The notes below the pieces were generated by a model, which was not told the origin of the DNA, did no database searches, and saw only the letters and a program-made list of their open reading frames with translations. 39,720 nt of DNA, from contig NZ_JAUTDR010000029.1 of assembly GCF_030649675.1 (NCBI RefSeq), forward strand, positions 1-39,720, written 5' to 3'. This DNA comes from Haliea sp. E1-2-M8 (lineage in GTDB: Bacteria > Pseudomonadota > Gammaproteobacteria > Pseudomonadales > Halieaceae). Shown in pieces: positions 33,071 through 39,720 of this stretch; the first letter of the stretch is position 1; the number at the start of each line of letters is the position of its first letter. The position numbers and the translations under genes are program-made.

Positions 33071-33901
33071 ATGTCAGCAAGTACCATATTGCTGCACCAA
33101 ATACTGAAACGGGGCGACAGCGTTTCGATTGTAGGGGGACGGCTATGCGTTGAACCAGCGAGCGGCGCACCCGTCCCGCCTGATTGGCTGAAGGCGCATT
33201 CCCGCGAAATCTTGACGGAAATATTGCAGCGAACCGGCCAGGACGGCTTCTTCTATGAGAATTTCAGCACTGGCTGCTATGGCAAATGCTCAGCGCCAGG
33301 CGTGACATTGCAGTTCAGTACCATCTACCAGTCGGACGCATACGCCGTGTTCAATGCATCCCTGAAGTATGACCGCGGCTCGAAGAAGGGTAAGCGTTAC
33401 CCCGGCAAACAATTCCGGGTAGGTCAGCGCAGCGCCTTCTTGAAGTTCTGGAAGCGGTGCGGCCTGCCGCTACGGTATAGGTCTGATCTGCACGAGCAAA
33501 TGAATCAGCTTCAGGGACTCGCGTTCCAGGGCAGCCGATCAAATGAGCGAATCGCAAAGGACACATTGCAGCCAGTGACCATGACTGCCGACACCATACG
33601 CCGCGCATTTGTTTCCGGGGAATCTCCGGGAAGGTTCCGGGAAGATTCCGGGAAGGTTCCGGGAAGTGGTTCCGGGAAGGAATCAGCCGAAACCCTTGCC
33701 CCTGCTGACTTGCAGCCGAATCCAACTACGGGCACAGCAAACTACGGTAATACGGTCATAAGGGAGTGCGGTACACGGGGACCCTCCCCTTATCCATCTA
33801 TACCCCCTGAAGACCAAACACATGAGGAATGGCTCGCAGACTATGATCTGCGGGAATACATCACCATGAAGCACCAAACCAGCAATCCGGCTTGCGACTA
33901 A
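33071..33901 (+). CDS. Island protein with TubC-like N-terminus; gene contains a palindrome array
   Basis: 276 residues. The first 45 (GDSVSIVGGRLCVEPASG, then PPDWLKAHSREILTEIL) resemble the TubC N-terminal docking-like fold that heads many phage and plasmid primase-region proteins. A middle Lys/Arg-rich stretch (KYDRGSKKGKRYPGKQFRVG; SAFLKFWKRC) may bind DNA. The C-terminal third is low-complexity Gly/Ser/Pro because it is encoded by an array of TTCCGGGAA repeats at 33613-33678. GGAAG lies ten bases before the ATG. The position after alpA and the in-gene repeats fit a replication-initiation or origin-region protein, but no primase or helicase motif is present, so this is inference. Confidence 0.55.
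   Translation: MSASTILLHQILKRGDSVSIVGGRLCVEPASGAPVPPDWLKAHSREILTEILQRTGQDGFFYENFSTGCYGKCSAPGVTLQFSTIYQSDAYAVFNASLKYDRGSKKGKRYPGKQFRVGQRSAFLKFWKRCGLPLRYRSDLHEQMNQLQGLAFQGSRSNERIAKDTLQPVTMTADTIRRAFVSGESPGRFREDSGKVPGSGSGKESAETLAPADLQPNPTTGTANYGNTVIRECGTRGPSPYPSIPPEDQTHEEWLADYDLREYITMKHQTSNPACD
33613..33678 (+). repeat. Six-copy array of palindromic TTCCGGGAA boxes at 11-bp period (iteron-like)
   Basis: Core copies begin at 33613 (TTCCGGGGAA), 33624 (CTCCGGGAA), 33635, 33646, 33657 and 33670 (each TTCCGGGAA). Spacing is 11, 11, 11, 11 and 13 bp. Each perfect box is an inverted repeat TTCC-G-GGAA. Because 11 is not a multiple of three, the array passes through all reading frames and cannot be a protein repeat. 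Confidence 0.85.
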
Positions 33902-33913
33902 GAGGACCACACC

Positions 33914-34225
33914 ATGGCACAGCCCTACACCACCCGACTGGAACATTCTGAATTGACCCGGGATGAGCGCCTACAAGTAGTTAACTACTACGACGTACTC
34001 TCGCCAGAGGATGACCCAACGGCGCGCTATAAAAATAGCCCACCGCGAGTCTACGGGCCTGAGACGGGACTCACAAAAGAAGGTCACGGCAAGGGTATTC
34101 GAGTTCTCGTCCACCAGGATATAACTGTGGTCGAGTGTGAGCGACTACTACGCGAGCTACTTCGTAGTGTTGAAACTGCTGCTAGTATAGAAATTGAGGA
34201 TGATGTGCCTTGGGGAGCCGCCTGA
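33914..34225 (+). CDS. Hypothetical island protein
   Basis: 103 residues following AGAGGA nine bases before the ATG. Visible are an N-terminal SELTRDERLQVVNYYDVLSP, a central KEGHGKGIRVLVHQDITVVE and a final amphipathic helix with an acidic end (CERLLRELLRSVETA; IEIEDDVPWG). There is no signal peptide or known motif. It is 12 bases downstream of the TubC-like gene and is part of the same rightward operon. The family is not recognised. Confidence 0.55.
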   Translation: MAQPYTTRLEHSELTRDERLQVVNYYDVLSPEDDPTARYKNSPPRVYGPETGLTKEGHGKGIRVLVHQDITVVECERLLRELLRSVETAASIEIEDDVPWGAA

Positions 34226-34258
34226 GGAGCTGGCTGCAGCTGAAATGGAGGGTTTGTG

Positions 34259-34381
34259 ATGCAGCGTTATCGCCCTAGCCTCCAACAGCTTTTCATTTCC
34301 GGTGAACAGCCCATGCAGCAACTGGTGGTCTTTGACGAAGCCGAGCAAACACTGATCCAGATTCAGGGACAACCAGGATGA
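34259..34381 (+). CDS. 40-residue island protein
   Basis: Short gene with GGAGG seven bases before its ATG. It encodes RYRPSLQQLFISGEQPMQQL followed by VVFDEAEQTLIQIQG, a strand-rich small protein. It sits between two operon genes with matching spacing, which supports expression. The role is unknown. Confidence 0.5.
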   Translation: MQRYRPSLQQLFISGEQPMQQLVVFDEAEQTLIQIQGQPG

Positions 34382-34484
34382 TAATCACCCTGGCTTCCTC
34401 TTCCCGAATTGGATCAAGGTAGTTGATGGTTCGACCGAGGCCCAGCACTAGGAAAGTTAAATGCATGATTGCAAGGAGTAGCAC

Positions 34485-35036
34485 ATGCCAAACGATACGA
34501 AAAAGCTGACGCCGCGACAGGAAGTCTTCGTGATGGAATATTTGACTGATCTGAACGCCACACAGGCGGCGATCCGGGCCGGGTATAGCCCAAAGTACGC
34601 CGGAACCAATGCAGACAAGCTACGAAAGAATACTAATGTCGCCGCAGCCATTGCTGAAGCCAAGGCGGAGAGGTCAATCCGTACGCAGATCACCGCCGAC
34701 TGGCTCCTACAGCATCTGGCCGATCAGGTCGTGGCAGACCTTGCCGATATTTATCATGCCGATACGGGCACCCTTAAGCCCATCCACGAGTGGCCGCTGA
34801 TCTGGCGCCAGGGTCTTGTCCTAGGCGTTGATGTCCAGCGAATCGGCAACGGGGATGGCGCTTTTGGTGAGGTGATCAAGATAAGGCTAGCAGACAGAAC
34901 CCGCCTCCAGGAGCTTGTCGGTCGTCACGTCGACGTCGAGGCCTGGAAGGACAACCACAAGGTGGAGGTTGTTGAAAGCGATTTGGTCGAGAAGCTTAAT
35001 GCGGCCCTCAAGCGCGCTGGCGTCAAATCAGGGTGA
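34485..35036 (+). CDS. terS: Terminase small subunit
   Basis: Recognises the DNA packaging site for a phage terminase. The N-terminal helix-turn-helix pattern of the Terminase_2 type is clear: KLTPRQEVFVMEYLTDLNAT, QAAIRAGYSPKYAG and NVAAAIAEAKAERS, followed by a central region (DWLLQHLADQVVADLADIYH) and a basic C-terminal helix that would contact the large subunit. AAGGAG precedes the ATG. At 183 residues it is full length. No large terminase, portal or capsid gene follows, so it would have to work with a helper phage's large subunit, as in phage satellites. Confidence 0.85.
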   Translation: MPNDTKKLTPRQEVFVMEYLTDLNATQAAIRAGYSPKYAGTNADKLRKNTNVAAAIAEAKAERSIRTQITADWLLQHLADQVVADLADIYHADTGTLKPIHEWPLIWRQGLVLGVDVQRIGNGDGAFGEVIKIRLADRTRLQELVGRHVDVEAWKDNHKVEVVESDLVEKLNAALKRAGVKSG

Positions 35037-35085
35037 CAGCGCCGAGGAAATCGACGCTCATTGAGTAAGGGTGAATCGCGGGGAC

Positions 35086-35104
35086 GCGACGGCTCATCCG
35101 TCGC
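35086..35104 (+). terminator. Hairpin downstream of terS
   Basis: GCGACGG (35086-35092) and CCGTCGC (35098-35104) form a perfect 7-bp stem with a CTCAT loop, followed by TTTACTC. GAGTAA (35063-35068) and TTACTC could extend an outer stem. It lies 50 bases after terS and plausibly ends its transcript; the T run is short. Confidence 0.45.
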
Positions 35105-35204
35105 TTTACTCGTAACCACGCCGACCAGCTCAGTGTCAAACATGAGGAGTCTGTACGCTGCACATCATATCGACTAAAAAATACCATTTTTAGGAATAAT
35201 TATA

Positions 35205-35807
35205 ATGAAAAGGACTTTTCTCATTGGGGCATTGATTAGCGTGATTGCTGGTTGCGCGTCCAACCCAGATAAAATTGATGCCGCTTATGTGTCACCTACC
35301 AAGTATAAGAATCACGACTGTGACCAGATAGCGACAGAAATGCAGCATGTTGAAAGGCGAACTAATGACCTATACCAGCGGCTGAAGTCAGAAAGGAAGG
35401 CAGATAACTGGCAGATGGGTATTGGCCTCGTTCTTTTCTGGCCATCATTGTTCTTTCTGGAAGGCGGTGATGGACCAGAGGCAGCTGAGTACGCTCAACT
35501 CCAGGGCGATCACGAGGCTCTTCGACTGAACTCGGTCGAAAAGAAATGCGGTATCTCATCTAGGTCGCCGGAAGAAATCATGAAAGATGCTGAATCCGGC
35601 ACTTATCGTGCTGATGCTGGTGAGAATATCTACCAGCCTCAGCACACTAAGCAGGTCAAGGAGATAGCTGAAGCGATGACTTGCGAAGAATCGGCTTCAT
35701 TGCTCGGAGTAGTTGACGACACCGAGACCTGGCTGCTGGGTTGTGGGGACGAGGGGTCTATGAAAGTGAAGTGTGTGGAAAACACCTGCTACGTCGTCCA
35801 GCCATAG
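35205..35807 (+). CDS. Lipoprotein, phage/island cargo type
   Basis: 200 residues with a lipoprotein signal (MKRTFLIGALISVIAGCAS; Cys at the lipobox). After it come KNHDCDQIATEMQHVERRTN, a coiled-coil stretch, a hydrophobic hairpin (MGIGLVLFWPSLFFLEGGDG) and LQGDHEALRLNSVEKKCG. This is a widespread lipoprotein type found in prophages and chromosomes. The C-terminal 70 residues (paired cysteines, TCEESASLLGVVDDTETW) form a separate part with an unknown role. AGGA precedes the ATG. It starts its own transcription unit after the terS hairpin and is probably cargo rather than a core island function. Confidence 0.7.
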   Translation: MKRTFLIGALISVIAGCASNPDKIDAAYVSPTKYKNHDCDQIATEMQHVERRTNDLYQRLKSERKADNWQMGIGLVLFWPSLFFLEGGDGPEAAEYAQLQGDHEALRLNSVEKKCGISSRSPEEIMKDAESGTYRADAGENIYQPQHTKQVKEIAEAMTCEESASLLGVVDDTETWLLGCGDEGSMKVKCVENTCYVVQP

Positions 35808-35885
35808 AACTTGATTGTTGGTAAGGGCGGCCCATGAACCCTTCGCATCGAGGTGAGTAACATTTGAATTTTTTGAGGATTGGCG

Positions 35886-36188
35886 ATGTTAAAGACGTTT
35901 GCTACGTTATTGCTGATGGTTTGCTTGGTGTCTTGCACCACTGTTGGGAATAAATTCGATCCGGCGAAGATAAACCAATTGCAGCCCCAAGTCTCAACTA
36001 TCGAAGACGCAACAGCCTTACTTGGCCCACCAATGGCTCAATCTGCGCTTCCAGAAGGCGATATGCTCTATCAATGGCAGTATGCTCAAGGAACTTTGGT
36101 GGGCGGTTCGGGAGCACACGTTGCTATCGTGTTCGATGCCGAAGGTACTATGGTTAAAGTTCAGCATATATCTAGAACCGATATGTAG
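35886..36188 (+). CDS. Small lipoprotein with a BamE/SmpA-like fold
   Basis: 100 residues. The signal ends in LLLMVCLVSCTTVG with the lipidated Cys. The remainder, STIEDATALLGPPMAQSALP, then MLYQWQYAQG and VAIVFDAEGTMVKVQHIS, has the short helix and three-strand order of SmpA/OmlA-BamE-like domains, which occur in many small envelope lipoproteins. AGGA lies about eight bases before the ATG. It is downstream of another lipoprotein in the island cargo region. Confidence 0.62.
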   Translation: MLKTFATLLLMVCLVSCTTVGNKFDPAKINQLQPQVSTIEDATALLGPPMAQSALPEGDMLYQWQYAQGTLVGGSGAHVAIVFDAEGTMVKVQHISRTDM

Positions 36189-36313
36189 TTCGATGGTTCT
36201 GTATACGGGCCATACAACCCGTGTTCCACTGGGCGGCATTTGAAGTGGCTCCAGCGCCGCGTGAATTTCGCTCACGTTGCGCGCCTTCACGATAGCGAGT
36301 ATAAACGCCGTTT

Positions 36314-36541
36314 CTAATTCAGTGCTCGCCGTTTCGGAGCCTGGCATCGACCACGGCCGATGTCGACAATCTCCGCAGGCCCGGCCGGCGCTATTTGATA
36401 CCAGCCGCACGGGCTGACCAGCGTGATACCACCCGCATCGCTACTGATATACCTGGAGCCGTCTGCGTAGATTTCATACACCTGTGTCTCAGAGACCAAT
36501 TGCAATACTGGAGTGGCAATACGATGCGGTTCACCAGACAT
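36314..36541 (-). CDS. Hypothetical protein, second gene of a leftward pair
   Basis: 75 residues, supported by GAGGA six bases before the ATG and by the 12-base gap to the preceding stop. The sequence is strand-rich (VYEIYADGSRYISSDAGGIT; SPCGWYQIAPAGPAE) and looks like a real folded small protein rather than a chance frame. No family recognised. It opposes the surrounding cargo genes. Confidence 0.45.
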   Translation of the reverse strand: MSGEPHRIATPVLQLVSETQVYEIYADGSRYISSDAGGITLVSPCGWYQIAPAGPAEIVDIGRGRCQAPKRRALN

Positions 36542-36553
36542 GCGTTTCCTCGC

Positions 36554-36745
36554 TCATGCTCCCGAAAGATCGTCAATGTCCTTCGGCAAGTCTGACCTGG
36601 CGCCGCCCGAGATACACCTATAAGCACGCAGCAAATCCGTACAGGCGTGTGTCTGCGTATGGCCAAATCCGCGTACGGTGATACTGGAACAATGGGTCTT
36701 AGCCACCCACTCGATTCCGTTGAATATGATTGTCACTGAGAGCAT
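36554..36745 (-). CDS. Hypothetical protein, first gene of a leftward pair
   Basis: 63 residues from ATG at 36745 (LSVTIIFNGIEWVAKTHCSS, then HACTDLLRAYRCISGGA). There is no strong ribosome-binding site, and starts up to 36784 are possible. The stop is followed at once by the ribosome-binding site of the next gene, indicating a two-gene unit. It resembles small phage-island proteins in composition; the function is unknown. Confidence 0.42.
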   Translation of the reverse strand: MLSVTIIFNGIEWVAKTHCSSITVRGFGHTQTHACTDLLRAYRCISGGARSDLPKDIDDLSGA

Positions 36746-36978
36746 GGGCTGAGTATAGACCGTGCGACATGGAGACCGCTCCATCAACCTTCGGGATGGC
36801 CGCTTTGTCCTAGCAGCGGACCTCGGTCAATTTCCCGCCAACTAGCGAACTGGAGCATATAGTCTACGCTTGTACTCATCGCTCTCATCAAGGGCCGTCA
36901 TAGTTAACGGCCTGGGTGTGAGTTGTCGTACCTGAATGGCAAACCGATAACTTCTCCAAAACAAACGGGATTAATATC

Positions 36979-37617
36979 ATGAGAGTATTACTAGCAATTG
37001 CTTTAACGCTGTTCACATCGCTGGCTGGCGCGCAGGTTCTGGAAGTTAATATCTGGAAACCTCAGATGGGCGGTGCGGCGGAAACCCTTGCGGCGGCCAA
37101 GGAGGCTCAGGCCATAATCACCAAAGCTGAAGGTAACGTGAGCATCGCCGTCGACCTTGACGGCACACTGCATTTCGTCACCTATCACGAGAACTGGGCG
37201 GAGTGGGCAGAACAGAACGCGAAGCTTGAGAAGAATGAGGCCTGGACCTCCTTTATTGCCAAGTGGAGTGCCGACCCTTCTGCGGAACTGATTGAGAACT
37301 ACCTGCTTAATACGCCGGTTGCCGGTGGCGAAGGTGATGTTTATCAGGTATTCATCTGGGAGGCTGAGCTGGGACGAGGCCCCGACATGTTCCAAGCTGG
37401 TGTGCAGGCTAAGGCTCTGCACGAAAAGGACGGAGCTGCGGTTTCGATCAATTCCGATCAGATGAACCGAATGCACTACGTCATGAACTTCGCGAGCTGG
37501 GATGCCTGGGCCAAATTCCAAGACGCGGACCACCCGGAGTTCGAGGCCTTCATGCAAAAGCAGCAGCAGGATCCCACTGCACGGCTGATCAAGGTGTACA
37601 CAGCCTCCAATCAGTAG
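36979..37617 (+). CDS. Exported protein with two repeated alpha/beta domains
   Basis: 212 residues. The signal peptide is RVLLAIALTLFTSLAGAQV, cleaved after AGA. The mature protein consists of two related halves: VLEVNIWKPQMGG...LHFVTYHENWAEWAE...WSADPSAELIENY and VYQVFIWEAELGR...MHYVMNFASWDAWAK...QQDPTARLIKVY. Each half has the strand-helix-strand-strand-helix-strand order of a dimeric alpha-beta barrel (ferredoxin-like) unit, so the protein is an internal duplication that may form a complete barrel by itself. The active site is unknown. It is a cargo gene of the island with its own upstream hairpin (36893-36912). Confidence 0.68.
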   Translation: MRVLLAIALTLFTSLAGAQVLEVNIWKPQMGGAAETLAAAKEAQAIITKAEGNVSIAVDLDGTLHFVTYHENWAEWAEQNAKLEKNEAWTSFIAKWSADPSAELIENYLLNTPVAGGEGDVYQVFIWEAELGRGPDMFQAGVQAKALHEKDGAAVSINSDQMNRMHYVMNFASWDAWAKFQDADHPEFEAFMQKQQQDPTARLIKVYTASNQ

Positions 37618-37916
37618 AGTTTAAGGTCAGGTCGATGTTGGACAGGAGATCGAATGCAAGTTCCTCGTCGACCCGCTGAACAACATCGCCTGACCTATAT
37701 CTACCCCGAGTCTCTTTAGTCTCTGAATGTGGTAAGTCGCCGGGCCGTTCAAATAGTAATTCACTATATGTCCGCGATGAGGTGGTAGCTGCCTCTCTAC
37801 GGCAGGGCATCCACCGGCTGCTGTTGGCCGGAAGCCGATCCAGGCCCCACTCAATACGACCGGCCGCTATGAGGTGAAAGCAGGAATCCGGCAGATACCA
37901 ATCCTGCTCACGTAAA
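37618..37916. other. 299-bp stretch with no supported gene
   Basis: Leftward frames here (for example NYYLNGPATYHIQRLKRLGV) loosely recall phage helix-turn-helix proteins but have no start with a ribosome-binding site. It may be a decayed piece linked to the recombinase remnant next to it. Confidence 0.3.
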
Positions 37917-38018
37917 CTCATTAAGAATGTCGTACAGCTTCTGCCGACTGAACCCCAGTTCTTTCGCCACCGCCGCCTTCACTATTCCCTCGGAGACCAT
38001 CTTTACCGCTCGCCGAGC
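37917..38018 (-). pseudogene. Remnant of a serine recombinase C-terminal helix-turn-helix
   Basis: Encodes RRAVKMVSEGIVKAAVAKEL and GFSRQKLYDILNEF, nearly the same as the C-terminal DNA-binding domain of the recombinase at 39.2 kb. About four of five bases match between 37917-38018 and 39212-39313, in the same orientation. The catalytic domain is absent. The two copies flank one gene. Confidence 0.75.
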
Positions 38019-38140
38019 CGGTGGGCCCAGAGCGATTGCGCGGAGTGGCAGCGTCCGGTTATCTTCGTTGAATTTTGGGTAAGTTTCGATAAGATGCTGA
38101 TTGTAGGCTGGAGATGATTTTACCATTGGCTTCTATGTTC

Positions 38141-38184
38141 GAATTAACCGGAATGTGTTAGTCGGCCCGGTCTGGTTAATTCGC
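38141..38184. promoter_or_regulatory. Perfect 10-bp inverted repeat upstream of the cargo gene
   Basis: CGAATTAACC (38141-38150) and GGTTAATTCG (38175-38184) are exact reverse complements with 24 bases between. The right arm ends 13 bases before the ATG at 38198. It could be an operator for that gene or a recombination site for the neighbouring serine recombinase. Confidence 0.5.
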
Positions 38185-38197
38185 TGTTCGATTATCT

Positions 38198-39004
38198 ATG
38201 ACAATTTCTCTAGAACAGATTGCGGAATTTACATCACAGCTGGAGGGCTCGGTCCATCGGCTTGCTCGCCATTTCGAGCCGCCACGGTTTGTGGATGTTA
38301 ACGGTTTCCCGCAATTTCGGCACGCCCATCGGAATGATCTGCTTCTGTCGTTCCTGAAATGTATTCGGGCTGTAAGCGCATTGAATGCCTCAGTTGTGCT
38401 ATTGCGTAACGGATTCGTCCAAGAGGTAGGTGCTCAATGCCGATGCATCGATGAGTTTTGTGAGGACGTCTTTTTCCTCGCTACGCCGCTTGGTACAGAT
38501 GGAAGTTACTCCGTTGAACAGAGTCGATTGGTGGAGGAATTTTTTCAAGAAGAGTTTCCGGGAAATCCCGGTCCTCTCATGCAGTCTCAACCCAGAGCCC
38601 GAGTACCTCGAGATAAAGTTCGGGCGGGGATCGCCCGGATTCAAGGAATGCCTATAAACCCATCTGATGCGAATCAGTTATACCGAGTTCTCGGTCGGAC
38701 ATTTTCCGGATATGTACATGGTGCCTACGTCCACATCATGGAGATGTACAGTGGGCCTACCCTTGACCGGTGTAGATTTTTTACTTCTGGAATGTCGGGA
38801 ACTCCGCGTATACCTCAATTCACCGAATGTCTCGCGAATTACGCATATAAGGTAGCCGCGGCTGCCGAGATTGTCGCGCGGCGTTGCGAAGATAATGAAA
38901 TAAAAACCGAACTGGAAGTTGAAAGGGTAAGGTTTGAGGAAACAACGGGTGTTGGGGCCGGAGACGCAGAAGATAATCTCAAGAAAGCAAAGAAACGTCA
39001 GTGA
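38198..39004 (+). CDS. Hypothetical protein, cargo between recombinase repeats
   Basis: 268 residues, mostly helical (DLLLSFLKCIRAVSALNASV; LANYAYKVAAAAEIVARRC), with Cys/Asp-rich CRCIDEFCEDVFF, SGYVHGAYVHIMEMYSG in the middle and a charged tail (EDNLKKAKKRQ). The layout of helices with a conserved HGAYVH recalls DUF5677-like or abortive-infection-like proteins, but I cannot assign a family. No ribosome-binding site is visible, so it may be leaderless or start elsewhere. Its AT-richer composition and position suggest recent acquisition. Confidence 0.6.
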   Translation: MTISLEQIAEFTSQLEGSVHRLARHFEPPRFVDVNGFPQFRHAHRNDLLLSFLKCIRAVSALNASVVLLRNGFVQEVGAQCRCIDEFCEDVFFLATPLGTDGSYSVEQSRLVEEFFQEEFPGNPGPLMQSQPRARVPRDKVRAGIARIQGMPINPSDANQLYRVLGRTFSGYVHGAYVHIMEMYSGPTLDRCRFFTSGMSGTPRIPQFTECLANYAYKVAAAAEIVARRCEDNEIKTELEVERVRFEETTGVGAGDAEDNLKKAKKRQ

Positions 39005-39202
39005 GTGGCGAATCTAACCAATGCAGGCACGGCGACGCCCATTACATTACGCCTTCGGCTCCATTCCATGGGCGCGCACGCTGCAAGCGTTAGAAGTATC
39101 AGGAGAAGTTGATGTCGAGAGATGCTGAAATTGTCTTGCGAATGGGACCGCCCTTGGGAATATGACCGCGCACAGCCGACATCTGACGGAAGATAATCCC
39201 AG

Positions 39203-39720
39203 TCACCCAAGCTCATCAAGGATGTCGTAAAGCTTCTGCCGGCTGAACCCCAACTGCTTGGCCACCGCAGCCTTCGGTATGCCCTCGGATACCATCTTCA
39301 CAGCCCGCTCACGTTCAGCCTGGGAGATTGATGGCTTCCTACCCATCTTCACCCCTCGCGCCATTGCGGCCCGCCTGCCCTCATTGGTGCGCTCCAGGAT
39401 GCGCTCCCGCTCGGCCTGGGCCACCGCGGCCAGGATGGTGGTGACCATCTTGCCCATGGAGCCCTCGGTGCTGATTCCGTCGTCCAAAAACTGGACGGTG
39501 ATGCCGCGCTCATGAAGGTCTTCAATGATGCGAATCATGTCAGCGGTATTGCGACCGAGACGGTCGAGCTTGGTAATGACGATATGGTCGCCCTGGCGGG
39601 CCTTGGTCATCATCAGTTCAAGGCCCTGTCGCTTGTCGTTCTTGCCGCTGGCCTTATCGGTGAACAGGAAGTCCTTGTGATCCCTCACCCCGGCAGCCTT
39701 CAGCTTGTCGAGTTGCGTGG
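39203..39720 (-). CDS. Serine recombinase (resolvase/invertase family), 5' end outside the window
   Basis: Runs off the right edge; the frame is open to 39720 and reads QLDKLKAAGVRDHKDFLFTD, so the N-terminal strand with the catalytic Ser lies beyond the window. Present are VITKLDRLGRNTADMIRIIE (the conserved Arg pair of the active site), ERGITVQFLDDGISTEGSMG, the dimer helix AQAERERILERTNEGRRAAM, ARGVKMGRKP and the C-terminal HTH GFSRQKLYDILDE. It belongs to the small Tn3-resolvase/Hin-type group. It may be part of a nested transposon within the island. A diverged copy of its 3' end lies 1.3 kb to the left. Confidence 0.9.
   Translation of the reverse strand, partial: TQLDKLKAAGVRDHKDFLFTDKASGKNDKRQGLELMMTKARQGDHIVITKLDRLGRNTADMIRIIEDLHERGITVQFLDDGISTEGSMGKMVTTILAAVAQAERERILERTNEGRRAAMARGVKMGRKPSISQAERERAVKMVSEGIPKAAVAKQLGFSRQKLYDILDELG

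Noticed and set aside
33613-33678. CRISPR array
   Set aside because: Units are 9-10 bp with 1-4 bp between them; there are no spacers and no cas genes.
36018-36410. 130-codon minus-strand frame
   Set aside because: It is antisense to the BamE-like lipoprotein gene and lacks any motif or good start.
37589-37921. 110-codon minus-strand frame
   Set aside because: Start lacks a ribosome-binding site, overlaps the exported-protein gene's end, and has no convincing similarity; a faint HTH-like stretch was not enough.

Overview
The window reads as a chromosomal segment of a GC-moderate Gammaproteobacterium, probably a free-living or marine/wastewater member. The evidence is a UrcA-family protein, a large c-di-GMP/phytochrome signalling cluster, DUF2970, ZapE, an OYE-family reductase and an NAD-dependent formate dehydrogenase remnant. 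The lineage call is inference only; no rRNA or tRNA gene is present to anchor it.

Region 1 (1-15,500) is mostly intact. It opens with an alcohol-dehydrogenase-type protein that lacks its catalytic N-terminal domain, facing an MscS channel. A translationally coupled pair follows: an ATP-grasp ligase and a CocE/NonD (S15-type) hydrolase. After a UrcA protein comes a minus-strand signalling block of three large proteins: a REC-EAL regulator, a phytochrome-like diguanylate cyclase that has lost its bilin-attachment cysteine, and a seven-PAS hybrid histidine kinase. Together they look like one c-di-GMP control module. Three proteins of unknown function follow (13,962-15,481).

Region 2 (15,600-24,200) is an erosion zone. 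It contains a few apparently intact genes (CBS-pair protein, DUF2970 protein, spermidine-synthase-like protein, YjdM, a ribbon-helix-helix protein). Between them lie remnants: a Fic protein with a frameshift in its motif and a C-terminal deletion, a fused fdsB/fdsA scar with an in-frame stop, a frameshifted thiolase, a truncated zapE, and short pieces of malic enzyme, ptsP, pckA, arsM and a peroxiredoxin. Several remnants abut exactly, two of them head-to-head, so deletions removed the shared 5' ends of divergent pairs.

Region 3 (24,200-29,900) is a redox/accessory block: old yellow enzyme, a DUF4142 protein with an odd N-terminus, a sorbosone-dehydrogenase-like lipoprotein overlapping a flavodoxin-type reductase, a type II haloacid dehalogenase and a DoxX-like membrane protein.

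Region 4 (about 30,300 to the right edge) is a mobile element. It starts at a tRNA-Ser-like attachment core and continues with a P4-type integrase, a DUF6387 protein, an AlpA-type regulator, and a probable replication-region protein whose gene contains an 11-bp-period array of palindromic TTCCGGGAA boxes. A small terminase subunit follows with no large terminase or capsid genes. This order resembles a phage-inducible chromosomal island (phage satellite). The distal part carries lipoprotein and exported-protein cargo and serine-recombinase sequences: a remnant at 37.9 kb and a gene running off the window at 39.7 kb.
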